Positions 35,701 to 46,429 of a stretch of DNA of 64,000 bases are shown one piece after another. The position numbers were made by a program, and so were the translations under genes. The first letter of the stretch is position 1, and each line of letters opens with the position of its first letter. Source of the DNA: Cyclina sinensis (lineage: Eukaryota > Mollusca > Bivalvia > Venerida > Veneridae); NCBI GenBank assembly GCA_012932295.1, contig JAAONU010000001.1, positions 27,442,550 through 27,506,549 on the forward strand, in the 5' to 3' direction. Under the pieces are notes generated by a model. It searched no databases. It had not been told where the DNA came from and saw only the letters and a list, made by a program, of their open reading frames with translations.

Positions 35701-35935
35701 CAAGAGCCATGTTGACATGGCCATCCCCCTCCCAATGTGTTCGCATAGTTATCAGTATTGTCCTTAGCACTCCTTTCAAATGAGATCTATCAACCTATGA
35801 AGTTTCAAGTTGATATTTCAAATACTTTTTGAGTTACGCTCCGGACAAAAATGTGGGACAGATGGACGAAAAGACGGACGGAGACTATTACCATATCCCC
35901 AGCCGCATTTACAGCGGGGAAAAAACTGGTTGGAC
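35701..35935 (+). repeat. Hairpin-started (GGAC)n dispersed repeat
   Basis: It opens CAAGAGCCATGTTGACATGGCC (hairpin GCCATG-TTGA-CATGGC, 35706-35721), continues AGTTTCAAGTTGATATTTCA and ACTTTTTGAGTTACGCTCCGGAC, and ends with GACGGACGGAGACTATTACC and CCGCATTTACAGCGGGG. Confidence 0.82.
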
Positions 35936-36249
35936 GTTATTTTAAATGCGGATCAAAACAAAGAAAAATGTATTCGTGCCGCATAAAACAGCAGAAATAT
36001 ATGTTTTACTTAAGCATTGCTTATTTAATCTTCCTTATATTTGATACACGATTAAACTGTGATAAATGTTTTAGGACAATTATTATCTATTTAGTGTAAT
36101 ATTATGTACAAAGTTTTCGCCGAGTTTAATCTCGCCGTTACCGTAAACATGATTATAAAGATGTCCATATATTTAAAATTAAGTGAACTACTGGTACCTG
36201 GTAAATTTGACTTCCAATAATGTTAATGAGAGATCCAGGACCATCAAAC
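35936..36249. other. No recognisable feature
   Basis: AT-rich; a frame continuing from the repeat (to 36099) carries no domain. Confidence 0.4.
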
Positions 36250-37330
36250 GACAACAAGAGGGCCATGATTGCCCTAGACCTCTCACCTGAAAACCTTTTC
36301 TGTGGGGCTGCTGTTAAGCAAACACACTTTTAAATAGTACCTCCGTGACGGGCACAATTCGGACCCCCAGAAAAATACTAGATAATGCAACATACAAAAT
36401 ATTTAAGCTTTAAGCATACATATATTCATACAAGAAGATTTTTTGTTCTGACGGGCAGCAAAAAAATCAAAATGCCTCGCTAGCACTACGTTTTCAGGAA
36501 ACCATAAAAGTGACCCCCAGGCAGGGTCAATTTTGACCCTTGGAAAATAATTTGAACAATCTTTCTAGAGGTACACATAATAATAATACATACCAAATAT
36601 CTGAGGTTTCTGACAAAAGGTTTCCAAAAATGAAACATTTCAAACAAATAAGACCCCCAGGCGCGGCCAATTTTGACCCGAGAGAAATAATTTGAATAAA
36701 TTTGGTGAAGTTCACTAGACAAATTTATCTAAGCACTAAGATATAATAAGTTCATACAAGAAAATTTTCAAAGCTTTTCCTGAACCAATCAATGAAAAAC
36801 AGGCAAAATCATTGAATATATATTCCCCGCCTAATGATATAAATCACTGAAAAAAGGCTGCTAAATATTATTAACCTTTTACATAGACCTTGGATTTTGA
36901 GTGACATATCAGTTTGGTATCTTTATCTATAATGAACCTACGCCCACAAATATTGAGCAGTGCTAAGCTCTTATAGGCTTTGTGGTTTTACTGAAGAAGA
37001 TTTTCATAGCTATGCCTTTATTCTAAATCAAGTGACCCCCTGTACAGGGTAATTAATTACGCCAGGTGCAACAACCTCGTAGAGGACCACTAGGTGAACC
37101 TGTATGCCGATATCAAACCCCAAGGCACAGTAGTTTCGGACAAGAACAGTTTTTTAAAGTTTTCCCTACATAAGTATATGTAAACTATGTTGCAGCTAGG
37201 ATGAGGCTAAATTTGCCCTGGGGCCATGATCCGAATGAACTTGGTAGAGGCCCGTTAGAGGATGCTACATACCTCAGCAAAAGGCCATTGGTTTCGGAGG
37301 AGATTTTTTAAGTTTTCACTTTTAAAATCT
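36250..37330 (+). repeat. CAATTTTGACC-family tandem repeats, ~6-7 units
   Basis: The block opens with CAAGAGGGCCATGATTGCCC. Units restart at GGCAGGGTCAATTTTGACCC (36520), GGCGCGGCCAATTTTGACC (36660), near 37040 and near 37200. Each has an ACTAGACAA/ACTAGGTGAA block, a (G)TTTC(A/T)GAC.AGA block and a TTTTC(A/T)AAG block. Confidence 0.85.
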
Positions 37331-37389
37331 ATCTTTTGCTCCAGCGACTCAGAACTGCAACGAACCGGAACTGTTTAACTTTGCTACAG

Positions 37390-37660
37390 CTTCATGCAAG
37401 GAACATCCAAGACAAATTTCATCAAATTTTGGCCTTGTGGTTTCAGATGAGATGTAATTTAAAACAGTTGTCGAGAACAGACGGGCCACAGATGCCGGTG
37501 GACGACGGACAATCTTTGCTTGAGCTTCATGCAAATAATATCCAAGGCAAATTCCATCAAGTTCGGCCTTGTGGTTTCAGATGAGATGTAATTTGAAACA
37601 ATCGTGGAAAATGGACGGACCACAGACCATGGGTGCCGTAGTACAACGGACAATCACCAA
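37390..37660 (+). repeat. 135-bp tandem duplication
   Basis: Copies start at CTTCATGCAAGGAACATCCA (37390) and CTTCATGCAAATAATATCCA (37525). Both contain GGCCTTGTGGTTTCAGATGA and GATGTAATTT(A/G)AAACA and end in GGACGG..CCACAGA and ACGGACAATC. The run ends at GCTCACATGAGC near 37670, a 6-bp inverted repeat that I recognise as a usual end of this repeat class. Confidence 0.85.
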
Positions 37661-37713
37661 TCCTAAAAGCTCACATGAGCACTATGTGTTCAGGAGTTCT
37701 AAATAATCTAACA

Positions 37714-38035
37714 ATTCTAAGATATGTCTCCGGACAGAAATATTACTTTATGTCTTTTTAAAAATAACAAAGCGGCATAACTTTACAACGCGCAGGTTGA
37801 TTTGGATGGCATTTTACATGCATCATGCTTTTATCCATACATACACTCATGTCAAATTTTATCAAAATCTATCAGACCAGTTCTAAGATATGGATCCGGA
37901 CGGAAATTTTCTTTAAAAAATGCCTATTTTTAAGTAACAAAGGGTCATAACTATTTAACGCACAAGTTGATTCTAATTGCATTACCATGCATCATGCCCT
38001 ATTCCATATATACATTCATGCTACGGACAACGCCA
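37714..38035 (+). repeat. 166-bp tandem duplication
   Basis: Two copies start at TTCTAAGATATG (37715 and 37882). Shared landmarks are TCCGGAC.GAAAT, AACAAAG.G.CATAACT, ACGC.CA.GTTGATT and CATGCATCATGC. Diverged and noncoding. Confidence 0.8.
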
Positions 38036-38089
38036 TTATCAATATCCTTATTCCGATTTTCGCGGCGGAGGATAACAAATGATCTCCGG

Positions 38090-38960
38090 TGAGTCAATTT
38101 TGACACTAGAGAAATAATCTAAATAGTCTTTGTAGAGGTCAACTATACAATGCTACATATTAAATATCTTAGGTTAGAGCTTACGGTTTCTGACAAAAAA
38201 AGTTTTCAAAGATAAGTTATTTTACACAAATAGGTACCCTGGGGCGGGGCAAATTTTGACCTCAAAATTTTAATTGCTAGAAACTTACTAGACAATGCAA
38301 CGTACAAAATATCTAAGCTCTAATGCAAACAGTTTCAGACGAGAAAAAAAAATAAAATTGAAATAAGTGACACCACGGGTAGTTTTTTTACCCTACAGAA
38401 ATCATTAGAGCAATATTTGTAGAGTTTAAGTGTACAATCATATCTACAAAATATCTAATATCTAGAGCTTACAGTTTCCAGCAGAAAAAATGACAAAGAT
38501 CATGTATTTAAAAAAGATATTTTAGCTCTGGTTGCCATTTTGTAGAACTATTTGAGCAACTGTAAAAGGGGGATAAATAACAAAGATTTCTGTTAAATTT
38601 GGTGGGAAAAGGTTTTGCAGTTAAAAAAAACTTGTCATTTGTATATTTTTCTATTATTAGCTCTGGTGCCCCAATTGCGCAATTAAGCAGAACCTTTTAA
38701 AGAATAGTGTTTTTAACAAAATAAAATATAACGAAAATTTTTTGTGAAATTTGGTACATAACAACCTTGCAGTTTAAGGTAAAAATGTAGGTTGATTTTT
38801 TTTTCTATATTTAGCTTTTGCAATTCTTATGCGCAACGGAACAAACCGTTTCAGGTTTTTCTTGTAAGTATAAGAGAAATTTCTTTAAAAGTTGGTGGAA
38901 AATTGCCTTCGAGTTTTGGGAGAAACGTAAACGGACACAGGATGATCCAAAAATGCTCAC
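38090..38960 (+). repeat. Diverged 135-170-bp repeat units
   Basis: Units of the CAATTTTGACC family (about 38090-38490) pass into units built on AGCTCTGGT..CCATT and TGTGAAATTTGGT-like blocks (about 38520-38900). The stretch ends with GCTCACCTTAAGCATATGCCC and AGGTGAGCTT, an inverted pair. Confidence 0.72.
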
Positions 38961-39969
38961 CTTAAGCATATGCCCAGGTGAGCTTAAAACTGTAATCTAT
39001 ATACAGAATGCACTGCTAGACAAATATAGTTTACCAAATATAATTTAAGCACATATTTTTCTAGATGAAAATTAATCTAACTTTTTTTATGAATTTTAAA
39101 AGAAAATATGACCATGACCAAAGAAAGGTCAAGATATAATATATCCATTACAAGTATCATTTTGAAATGGTTTATTACTACACAAGTACCTGAACAAACA
39201 CAATTTATCTGAAAGTAAACTTTGCGATGACTTTCAACCAACTTACGAAAATCACCAATGACAAGCGTGTGTTGGAAACTCCTAATAAACAAATATAAAA
39301 TTATTTCACTCAAGTATTAACCCGAAGTAAAACACCAAGATTCTTTTTGGCCTCAAAATTGTTTGAGAAACGTACCTTTGATATCGTATCCTCTTCTTCT
39401 TTCATTATTAGATGTACAGGTTTTAAATCCTTCAAAGTCTTCTAAGTTCTTAAGCACCAACTGAAAGTAAACAATATGTTTTAGGTAATTTTACCGCGCT
39501 AACTGCTTTGATATGCCAAAAAAGCAAGGCGTTTCTATACAAAAAAAAAAATAGTTATTTCACATAATGACGTGTTTCATGATCAGGACGTCTAAATTCT
39601 ATAAAACATCATAATAAGCTAAGATAGTTGTGAAATGACGGTTGACTGTTCTGAGACTAAAACAAATATGTGGGTAATTGATGTAATACTGGTTGATTAC
39701 TTAAGATTTTATTTTATAAAACAGAAAAAAAAACGTTTTACTCCAATTGGTTACCTTAATGAATGGTGCGTGCCTGTTTGAGCGACATTAAGCAAAGAAA
39801 AGAATGGGAAAACACACTTTATCTTATAAAGACTTAAAAAGCCTTGCCGAGTTACGATAAATATTAAGGTATCCTTTTATCTTAAATTCTCAATTTATTT
39901 CGTTCTTTCTTGTGTCCAACTTGTTCATTAAAGTTAACTCAAATTATGATTTTGTAGTTTGACTAGCAG
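38961..39969. other. No recognisable feature
   Basis: AT-rich; nothing supported. Confidence 0.4.
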
Positions 39970-40395
39970 TTTCTGAAGAGAGAGAGAGAAAAAACCAGGC
40001 ATCGCCCTCTGTCGGCTATGTTTTTAAGAATAAAAAAGTAATTTGATTGTGGGCAACAAAGAAACACTTCTGTAAAATTATTTTGAAATAATGCCCGCCC
40101 TTCCCTGTGTGATATGTTTTTAAGGGACCAAAATGAACGAATTTGATAAAGGGCCACATAGGAATTTTTGGGAGATTATTTTGAAATCCGGCAGGTCGGA
40201 GATTTTCAAAGATTTGCTTATGGTTGCCATGGTAGCTCTGTGTGGAACAGTTTTTTAATCGAATTTGAAAAGGGACTCCCTGTGAAGTTTGGTTCAAATT
40301 AGCACAGTGATTCAGAAGATGTGGTTTAAAAAAGGACGACGATGACGGACGGTCACCTATCCTGTCAGTTTACTCTTGAGCAATCCGTGATATGA
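39970..40395 (+). repeat. Dispersed repeat with TGTGAAGTTTGGTTC block
   Basis: Segments GAGAGAGAGA, AAGGGCCACATAGGAATTTT, CCCTGTGAAGTTTGGTTCAA and GACGATGACGGACGGTCACC are followed by TTACTCTTGAGCAATCC. This order is typical of bivalve repeats that end in GCTCA...TGAGCA. Frames on the minus strand here are by-products. Confidence 0.65.
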
Positions 40396-42393
40396 AAATT
40401 AAATTTCGATGAAATGAAAGCTTTTGCAATAATAAATGTACAATTTCTTAAGTAGCCGCTTCGAGAAAGGAGAAATTAAAAAAAAAGATATCAAACAACG
40501 GTCTCGTAAAAGAAAAGCCAAAACTGTAACAGTGTAACAGCAAGCTTTACAAACGCATTACAATTTTACAAACAACGCATAGCATTATTTAAGCCATACT
40601 TTTATTTTGCCAAAAAAAATCACATAGTACATTGTCGACTATGATTCCTTTCTTTCTCCAAACTGCACCACAACATTAAAAATTACGGTAGATAAATAAA
40701 CATTTGGATACTTCACAAAAACCTGTTCAAACCCAAAGGCATGCGAAGTACTCTTAAAACAATACAGAATTTTGAACGGCGTTCTTTACATAAATCGCGA
40801 GTTTTTTTAGCATAAATATAGTCGAAAATAAGGGCTTTTGTAAATGTCTCTGAACAATTTTGTATAGTTACGATTATGATGAACTGGTTATAAAGATAAG
40901 TGATCCATTTGTGTTCCTTCCTTATGGAACATGGCATTACTGATACTGCGTCCAGAAAACTACTCACTAGCAATAATAACAATCAATGTCATATCTGAAA
41001 AAAAATGTTTTTAACATAGTTTGGTCTCGAATGCCTAATCAAAAGCGTTTCTTTCTTTGGCCTCTCGCGTTCAGTTCTGTAGAAGAGTACCCAGTGTGAA
41101 ACGGAAATAATTCATATTGAATTCAATGTTTTCTGATTAATTGGCAGCACGGACTTGCATGACAGTCTGTCATGTTTGAGGAATGGAACGTTTCTTAGTA
41201 TCATCTTCTGCGTCTATGTTAAATACCACGTTTAATAATACCAGATGTCATTATGAAAATCAAGTATTAATGTCAGTATAAAGTTGTTAATTGATAAACC
41301 ACATTTGTGTCGAGCCGACGATTAAATCAAATTTTAGTAAGCATTGAAACCGTCACTCATTATTGGTTTTTACTTACCTCTTATATCAGAAAATTATGAA
41401 ATATTAATCTGTATGATTGATATTTTCTGAGTATCAAATAAACTCTTTTAGCAAAAGAAGAAAATGAAGAAAAAAAGAATAAACGGTCTAATGAATGTTT
41501 AGTTTCTGTAGTACAGTAGAAATGTATGTAATTAACTAAACAGCTAACCGCATATTTCACCGAATACTAGTATCTGTTTTTTTAATATTTGCATGGTCCA
41601 GCAGACAAATAAAGCAGTTCAAAAAAAAAACATGTACTTTGTTGAACGTTGTCTTTAAGAAAATGATGAACATAAAATTTGATAGAGCGACATTCGATTA
41701 TAATCTGATTAATCGTATCATTTTTTTAAACAGCGTATTTTTTATGTCAACAAAAGGCAATGCAGTATCTTTTTAACTTACACCTATATACTGGCAAATA
41801 TTTTATCAATTTTCTTCAAACCTTTTAATCAAACTTCAGTTAAGACAAGAACAAGAAAATAAGATGTGAGAATTTTTTTAAAGAAATAGCACTGTTTATT
41901 CCCAGTCTTTTTAAAAATAAATGTCAGTCAAATATATTTGGAAAGTTAGATTGATACACTTGGAACAGTTGAGATTAGTCATGTCTAACATCAGATATTT
42001 CTTTTTCCCATATTCATTTAGAGTTTAGAGATGAGCTATTTGTCATTAGGTAATCTTTGACTGATATTGATGAGAGGTCATAAAAAATACGGTCCGTATA
42101 GTCATTTATTGCCAAAACCGCTGGAGGTATAACAGAACTCTTGGGAAATACATTATAGACTAAAGATCCGATTCGAGCATATGACTTTTCCATCATAGGT
42201 TAATTTAGACTTTCTTTTGAGCGGTCTTTTAGCGTTATTTTGTGTCAAGAGTACAAGATCAAACCTGTTTATGGGCCTATCGATGTAGACCAAATAACAA
42301 CTAAGTGGGTGGGGTACCTGTTTATCTGTTTTCATGTAAAAAAAATGTATATGCTGACGACACGTGAGGAACGTGCATAACAAAGGCACCGCT
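40396..42393. other. Mostly unassigned
   Basis: About 40870-41020 matches the family at 25490. About 42040-42110 matches about 34420-34480. No gene supported. Confidence 0.4.
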
Positions 42394-42413
42394 GGGCGTA
42401 GCTTTATACGCCC
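42394..42413. repeat. Perfect 7-bp-stem hairpin
   Basis: GGGCGTA-GCTTTA-TACGCCC followed by GAAGGGTG. It probably ends another dispersed repeat. Confidence 0.75.
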
Positions 42414-42659
42414 GAAGGGTGTTTTTTCTAAGTGTGATGCATTTGTGAAATAAGGGAGGAAACCTTAGGCTTTTTTGTTTTTGATTTATAATATTATGAT
42501 TTATAACATTTTATAATTTTAATTTAGAGTTGTATAGATCTTTATCATATCTGAATTTTAGGTTTTATAGTTTGTATAAATGTCAGTCTTTCAGAAGTAA
42601 TGATGTTCATGCTGTGATGCATGGTTATCAAGTTATAGTGCAGAAATATTGATTGTTTA

Positions 42660-43270
42660 GTTGATTATCACCGTGACCTTTTATGTACTTACCCCGAACA
42701 GTACATGGGCCATATAATCAATGATGGCAATCATCCTACGAAGTTTGTATGGGAAGTAGTTGCCAAGTCATACAGCAGAAATGCTTTTCAGTGTTTAGGT
42801 CATTGTGACCTTGACATCTGACCTACTGATCCCAAGATGTATGGAGAAGGTTTGAAGTCTGTATTACAATTGGTTGTGAAATTACTGAGCAGAAATGGTT
42901 TTCTATGTTTAGGTGATTGTGTACTGACCCCAAAATCTATGGGGCTCATTTTCGGAATGTAAGCAATAATAATATGAACTTTGAAGTGTCTATGAGAAAT
43001 GGTTTAAAGGTTTAACAGCGGAAATTGTTTTCAGTGTTTAGGTCACTGTGACCTTGACCTTTGATCTACTGACTCCAAAATCAGTAGGGGTCATTCACTC
43101 AGTGTGTGCAACCATTACATCAATTTTGATGTCTCTAAGACAAATACTTGTCGAGTTTCAGAGTGAATTATTATTCTAACCCTTTTCGGTCACTGTGAAC
43201 TTGACCTTTGACATACTGACACCAAAATATATAGGGTCATCCACTCAATGTGTGCAATCATGATATTAAG
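42660..43270 (+). repeat. GGTCACTGTGACCTTGACC tandem repeat, left part
   Basis: Units start with GTTTAGGTCA(C/T)TGTGACCTTGAC, then TTTGA(C/T)CTACTGA, CCAAAATCAGTAGGGGTCAT, CAGTGTGTGCAA and GAAATTGTTTTCAGTG. Cores lie near 42801, 42912, 43031 and 43186. The array is interrupted by the LINE and resumes at 44857. Confidence 0.88.
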
Positions 43271-44669
43271 AGATATGTATCAGAAAGTAAGGTCGTGTGT
43301 TAAACATTGTTCCAAGTATTCAGATTATTTCAATTACGCTGTCGGTTTACGTCAGGGAGAAGTAATGTCCCCTTTGCTTTTTTCACTTTTCGTAGAGGAC
43401 TTAGAACTATTTCTTCAAAACGATATTCATTCCGGTTTACTTCTAGATGACGTTATGCTATTATTATTGTTGTTTGCTGATGATATGGCAATTGTTGGTA
43501 AAACACCACAAGAAATCCAAAATCATTTAAATAACCTTTTTTCATATTGTAGTCTTTGGGGCCTGACTGTTAACACTTCAAAAACAAAAATCATGGTTTT
43601 TCGTAAGCGCGGAGGTTTGTTACCTACAGAAAGTTGGACATATAACGATAAACAGTTGGAAGTTGTTAATAATTTTAATTACTTGGGTACTGTTTTTAAT
43701 TACACGGGAAACTTTGTTTTAAATCAAGAGCATTTAATTGGTAAGGCGTTGAAATCTTTAAAAGTACTTTTATGCAAGTGTAAAGAATATGACTTGAGTC
43801 CGAAAATATTATGTCAGTTGTTCGATGCTTTTGTCCTGTCAGTTCTTAACTATGCTTCAGAGATTTGGGGATTTACAAAATCGAAAGAAATAGAAAGAGT
43901 TCATTTAAAATTTTGCAAACGCTTGTTAAAAGTTAATTATAACACGTGTACAGCAAGTGTTTATGGTGAATTGGGTAGATACCCTCTTTATATCCATAGA
44001 TTTGTCAGAATTGTACAATACTGGTTGAAACTTGTGAATACTGATAATATTATTTTACGTACTGTTTATAACCAAGCTTTGACAGATTGTAAAAATGGTC
44101 AAATAAACTGGGTTTATAATGTTAAAAAGTTATTAAGTGATTATGGATATGCCTATATATTTGATATTGCCAACACTGTTAACATCAAATCATTTTTGCA
44201 AGAATTTAAAGGTAGAATTATTGATTGTTTTAAACAAGATTGGTATCGATCATTGAATAGCCCAGTATTGTTTTTCTACAGAGAATTTAAATGTCGTCTA
44301 GAATATGAATCATATTTAGATTTGTTACCAAAAAGTTTAAGGTTTTATTTTTGCAGATTAAGACTTTCGGTCCTACCTTTAAGAATTCAAACAGGTAGAT
44401 ATATCAGAAATCGAATTGTAAGAGAAGAAAGATACTGTCTGTGCTGTAATTCTTATGATATAGAAGATGAATTTCACTTTGTTTGTAAATGTCCGTGCTA
44501 TACCGATGTCAGAAATAAATATATTAAAAGGTTTTATATTGTTAGACCGTCTGTTTACAAATATATACAACTTTTACAAAGTAATAACAAAAAAGAAATC
44601 ATCGCTTTATCATTGTATGTTAAAGAAGCATTAACCATAAGAAATAACATTCTTAACGTTTTAAGCTAA
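43248..44669 (+). CDS. Non-LTR reverse transcriptase, C-terminal part
   Basis: A 473-residue frame without a stop. Residues 33-50 read GLRQGEVMSPLLFSLFVE (RT block ending in the LF.LF..DL motif). Residues 76-79 are the catalytic FADD, followed by a helix and LTVNTSKTKIMVF (block D). Later comes YASEIWGF with ERVHLKFCKRLL, the segment after the palm. C397, C400, H410 and C415 form a C-terminal C-x2-C...H...C knuckle (CLCCNSYDIEDEFHFVCKCP). The apurinic endonuclease and RT fingers are missing. The ATG at 43248 and the first seven codons belong to the host repeat, not to the element, so this start is accidental and expression is unlikely. The clade (CR1, Jockey, I or related) is not resolved. 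Confidence 0.9.
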   Translation: MCAIMILRDMYQKVRSCVKHCSKYSDYFNYAVGLRQGEVMSPLLFSLFVEDLELFLQNDIHSGLLLDDVMLLLLLFADDMAIVGKTPQEIQNHLNNLFSYCSLWGLTVNTSKTKIMVFRKRGGLLPTESWTYNDKQLEVVNNFNYLGTVFNYTGNFVLNQEHLIGKALKSLKVLLCKCKEYDLSPKILCQLFDAFVLSVLNYASEIWGFTKSKEIERVHLKFCKRLLKVNYNTCTASVYGELGRYPLYIHRFVRIVQYWLKLVNTDNIILRTVYNQALTDCKNGQINWVYNVKKLLSDYGYAYIFDIANTVNIKSFLQEFKGRIIDCFKQDWYRSLNSPVLFFYREFKCRLEYESYLDLLPKSLRFYFCRLRLSVLPLRIQTGRYIRNRIVREERYCLCCNSYDIEDEFHFVCKCPCYTDVRNKYIKRFYIVRPSVYKYIQLLQSNNKKEIIALSLYVKEALTIRNNILNVLS

Positions 44670-44856
44670 TTTGTTCATCCTCAAGGTCATTATTTACTGC
44701 GTATATTATTTTCTTTGTGTTTTCTTTGTATTTCTTTGTATTTTGCGTTGTCACGTTGACTATGTTGTTCTTTGTATATACATGTATTTATGTTACCAAG
44801 ACAATGTACTTCGTACACGTCTAATAAACGTTCTGTTCTGTTCTGTTCTGTTCTGT
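43271..44856 (+). mobile_element. 5'-truncated non-LTR retrotransposon insertion
   Basis: The 5' flank TCATGATATTAAG (43258-43270) recurs at the 3' flank as TCATGATATAAAG (44857-44869): a 13-bp target-site duplication with one mismatch, or 9 bp exact. Flanking repeat sequence would be continuous if the insert were removed. The element lacks endonuclease and the first half of the reverse transcriptase and keeps the rest, then a 3' region with AATAAA (44823) and about five TTCTG repeats as tail. All this is the expected result of target-primed reverse transcription that stopped early. The intact frame and near-perfect duplication indicate a fairly recent event. Confidence 0.9.
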
Positions 44857-45020
44857 TCATGATATAAAGTTTGAAGTCTCTGTAACAAATGATTGTCAAG
44901 TTACATGGCGGAAATGATTTTCAATATTAAGGTCACTTTGACATTGATCTTTGAGCTACTGACCCCAAAATCAATAAGGGTCATGACCTCAAGGTGGGCA
45001 ATCATCATATGAAGTTAAAA
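44857..45020 (+). repeat. GGTCACTGTGACC repeat, right part after LINE
   Basis: TTGAAGTCTCTGTAACAAATG, GATTTTCAATATTAAGGTCACTTTGAC, CTACTGACCCCAAAATCAAT and GGGTCATGACC continue the array that the LINE interrupted. Confidence 0.85.
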
Positions 45021-45229
45021 GACTGTAGGCCAAACAGTTCTCAAATGACATTCAACTACAAACTGAGTATGAATTTTACACTAAAGACACTACTGTAGAG
45101 ATGAAGTTCATTAAATGTCTTATAATGAGTTTTTTAAGGAAACAAGAAATATATAGAATCTGAAATTTATTGGAACACAAATAAGTATTTTACAGTGACC
45201 AGGGACACAGTAATTCGGGCTTTGCTTTT

Positions 45230-45300
45230 TTCAAATTTGGCTCACAACATTATACCAACCGCCTAGCAATGCAAAGCATTGACCACTCGGCCATTGCAAG
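45230..45300 (-). repeat. Degraded tRNA-like SINE
   Basis: On the minus strand TTGCAATGGCCGAGTGGTCA (45280-45299) is a good Leu/Ser-type A-box, and the next 20 bases resemble the copy at 33770. The B-box is lost. A separate T-arm-like string (CGGAGCGGGTTCGCTTCC on the minus strand) lies at 45443-45460 and may be another relic. Confidence 0.45.
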
Positions 45301-45649
45301 AATATGAAGGTTGTGAAGTGTCCACCTCACCAGTGACAGGCGTAAAATATACTGACTGACTTTATGTACGGGGGGCCTTTTTACGGCCACCACACTGCGC
45401 AAATAGCGCTGTTGTTAATTATAAATATGCAATTTCCAAGTTGGAAGCGAACCCGCTCCGAACGGTACGAACAAAAAAGATTTGCACATTTTTTTGACTG
45501 ACAGAAAGATTACATATCTGTTCCTTCTTCACTGTGGAATATAGCTTATATATGTAAGTAGTCCATTTTAATCAGAGTCGGTTTGTTGCTCTGTACACAC
45601 ATCTCAACAGATTAAAAAAAAACAAGTACAAAATGTAAATCGGTAGAAC
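45301..45649. other. Mostly unassigned
   Basis: It contains the isolated T-arm-like string noted above; otherwise nothing supported. Confidence 0.35.
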
Positions 45650-46428
45650 CGATGGACCAGGATGCCCCCTATAGTAGCACTTTTCTAAATGGGTGTATTC
45701 TTTTTAGTATAAATTGAAGTAAAGGTACTGCTATAAAATATAAATAAAGCAATCAGTTAATGTATTCAATACCCCACAATACCACCTTGTCAAAAAAAGA
45801 AATATAAAAAAGAACTAAATAAGCAAGGTAGAGTTATAGGTCTTGTGTACCAAACTTCCTCACAAAGCTTCCTACAATATTTTTCTATCAAAATGACTAA
45901 GCGCAACATATCCCTATCTTGTAGGCATCATTTGTGCAAAATTATTTTAAAATCACGTGATAAAGTTACTGAGTGGACACAAAATATGGACGACCTGTAA
46001 GAGTTACCTTAACCTTTGAGTTATACAGCTTGGAGTTGTATGCACTACATGGCTTCAGTGTGTTTAACATTTGTGTCAGCTTATTTTAAAAATCCTTCTT
46101 GATTGACAAACTTCAGCCAGAGCAAGAAGTGAACCGACCGACCAACCGACACAGTGTTTCCTATATACCAATTTCGTTTGTGAGGGTATGAAAATGGAGA
46201 TATTTAAGGAACATGGCCAGATAGTGTTGTAATTCTTAAACACTATCACTTCGTTTATCTATTGTTTTGAATATCAAGCATTATGTTGAACGGTTTTAAG
46301 TTATTCTCAGAATAAGTCTCATTAAAATAACAACGAAAGGCGTTTAAAAATTGGGAAAGGCAGAGTTATACTTTTATAATAATGCACTACCTATATTTGT
46401 CCTCTACCAACAGGTCTAACATCAACTA
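45650..46428 (+). repeat. ~750-bp dispersed repeat, copy 2
   Basis: It aligns with 5235-5990 throughout. This copy has a short insertion near 45996-46020 (TAAGAGTTACCTTAACCTTTG) and an extra AAGCAAGGTAGAGTTATAG near 45820. Similarity begins at GGATGC.CCCC in both copies and ends after CAACAGGT..AACATCAACTAAA, which gives approximate element boundaries. Confidence 0.88.
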
Positions 46429-46429
46429 A

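Noticed and set aside
45443..45460. Second tRNA or SINE from a T-arm-like string
   Set aside because: Only the B-box side is present; no A-box lies at tRNA distance.
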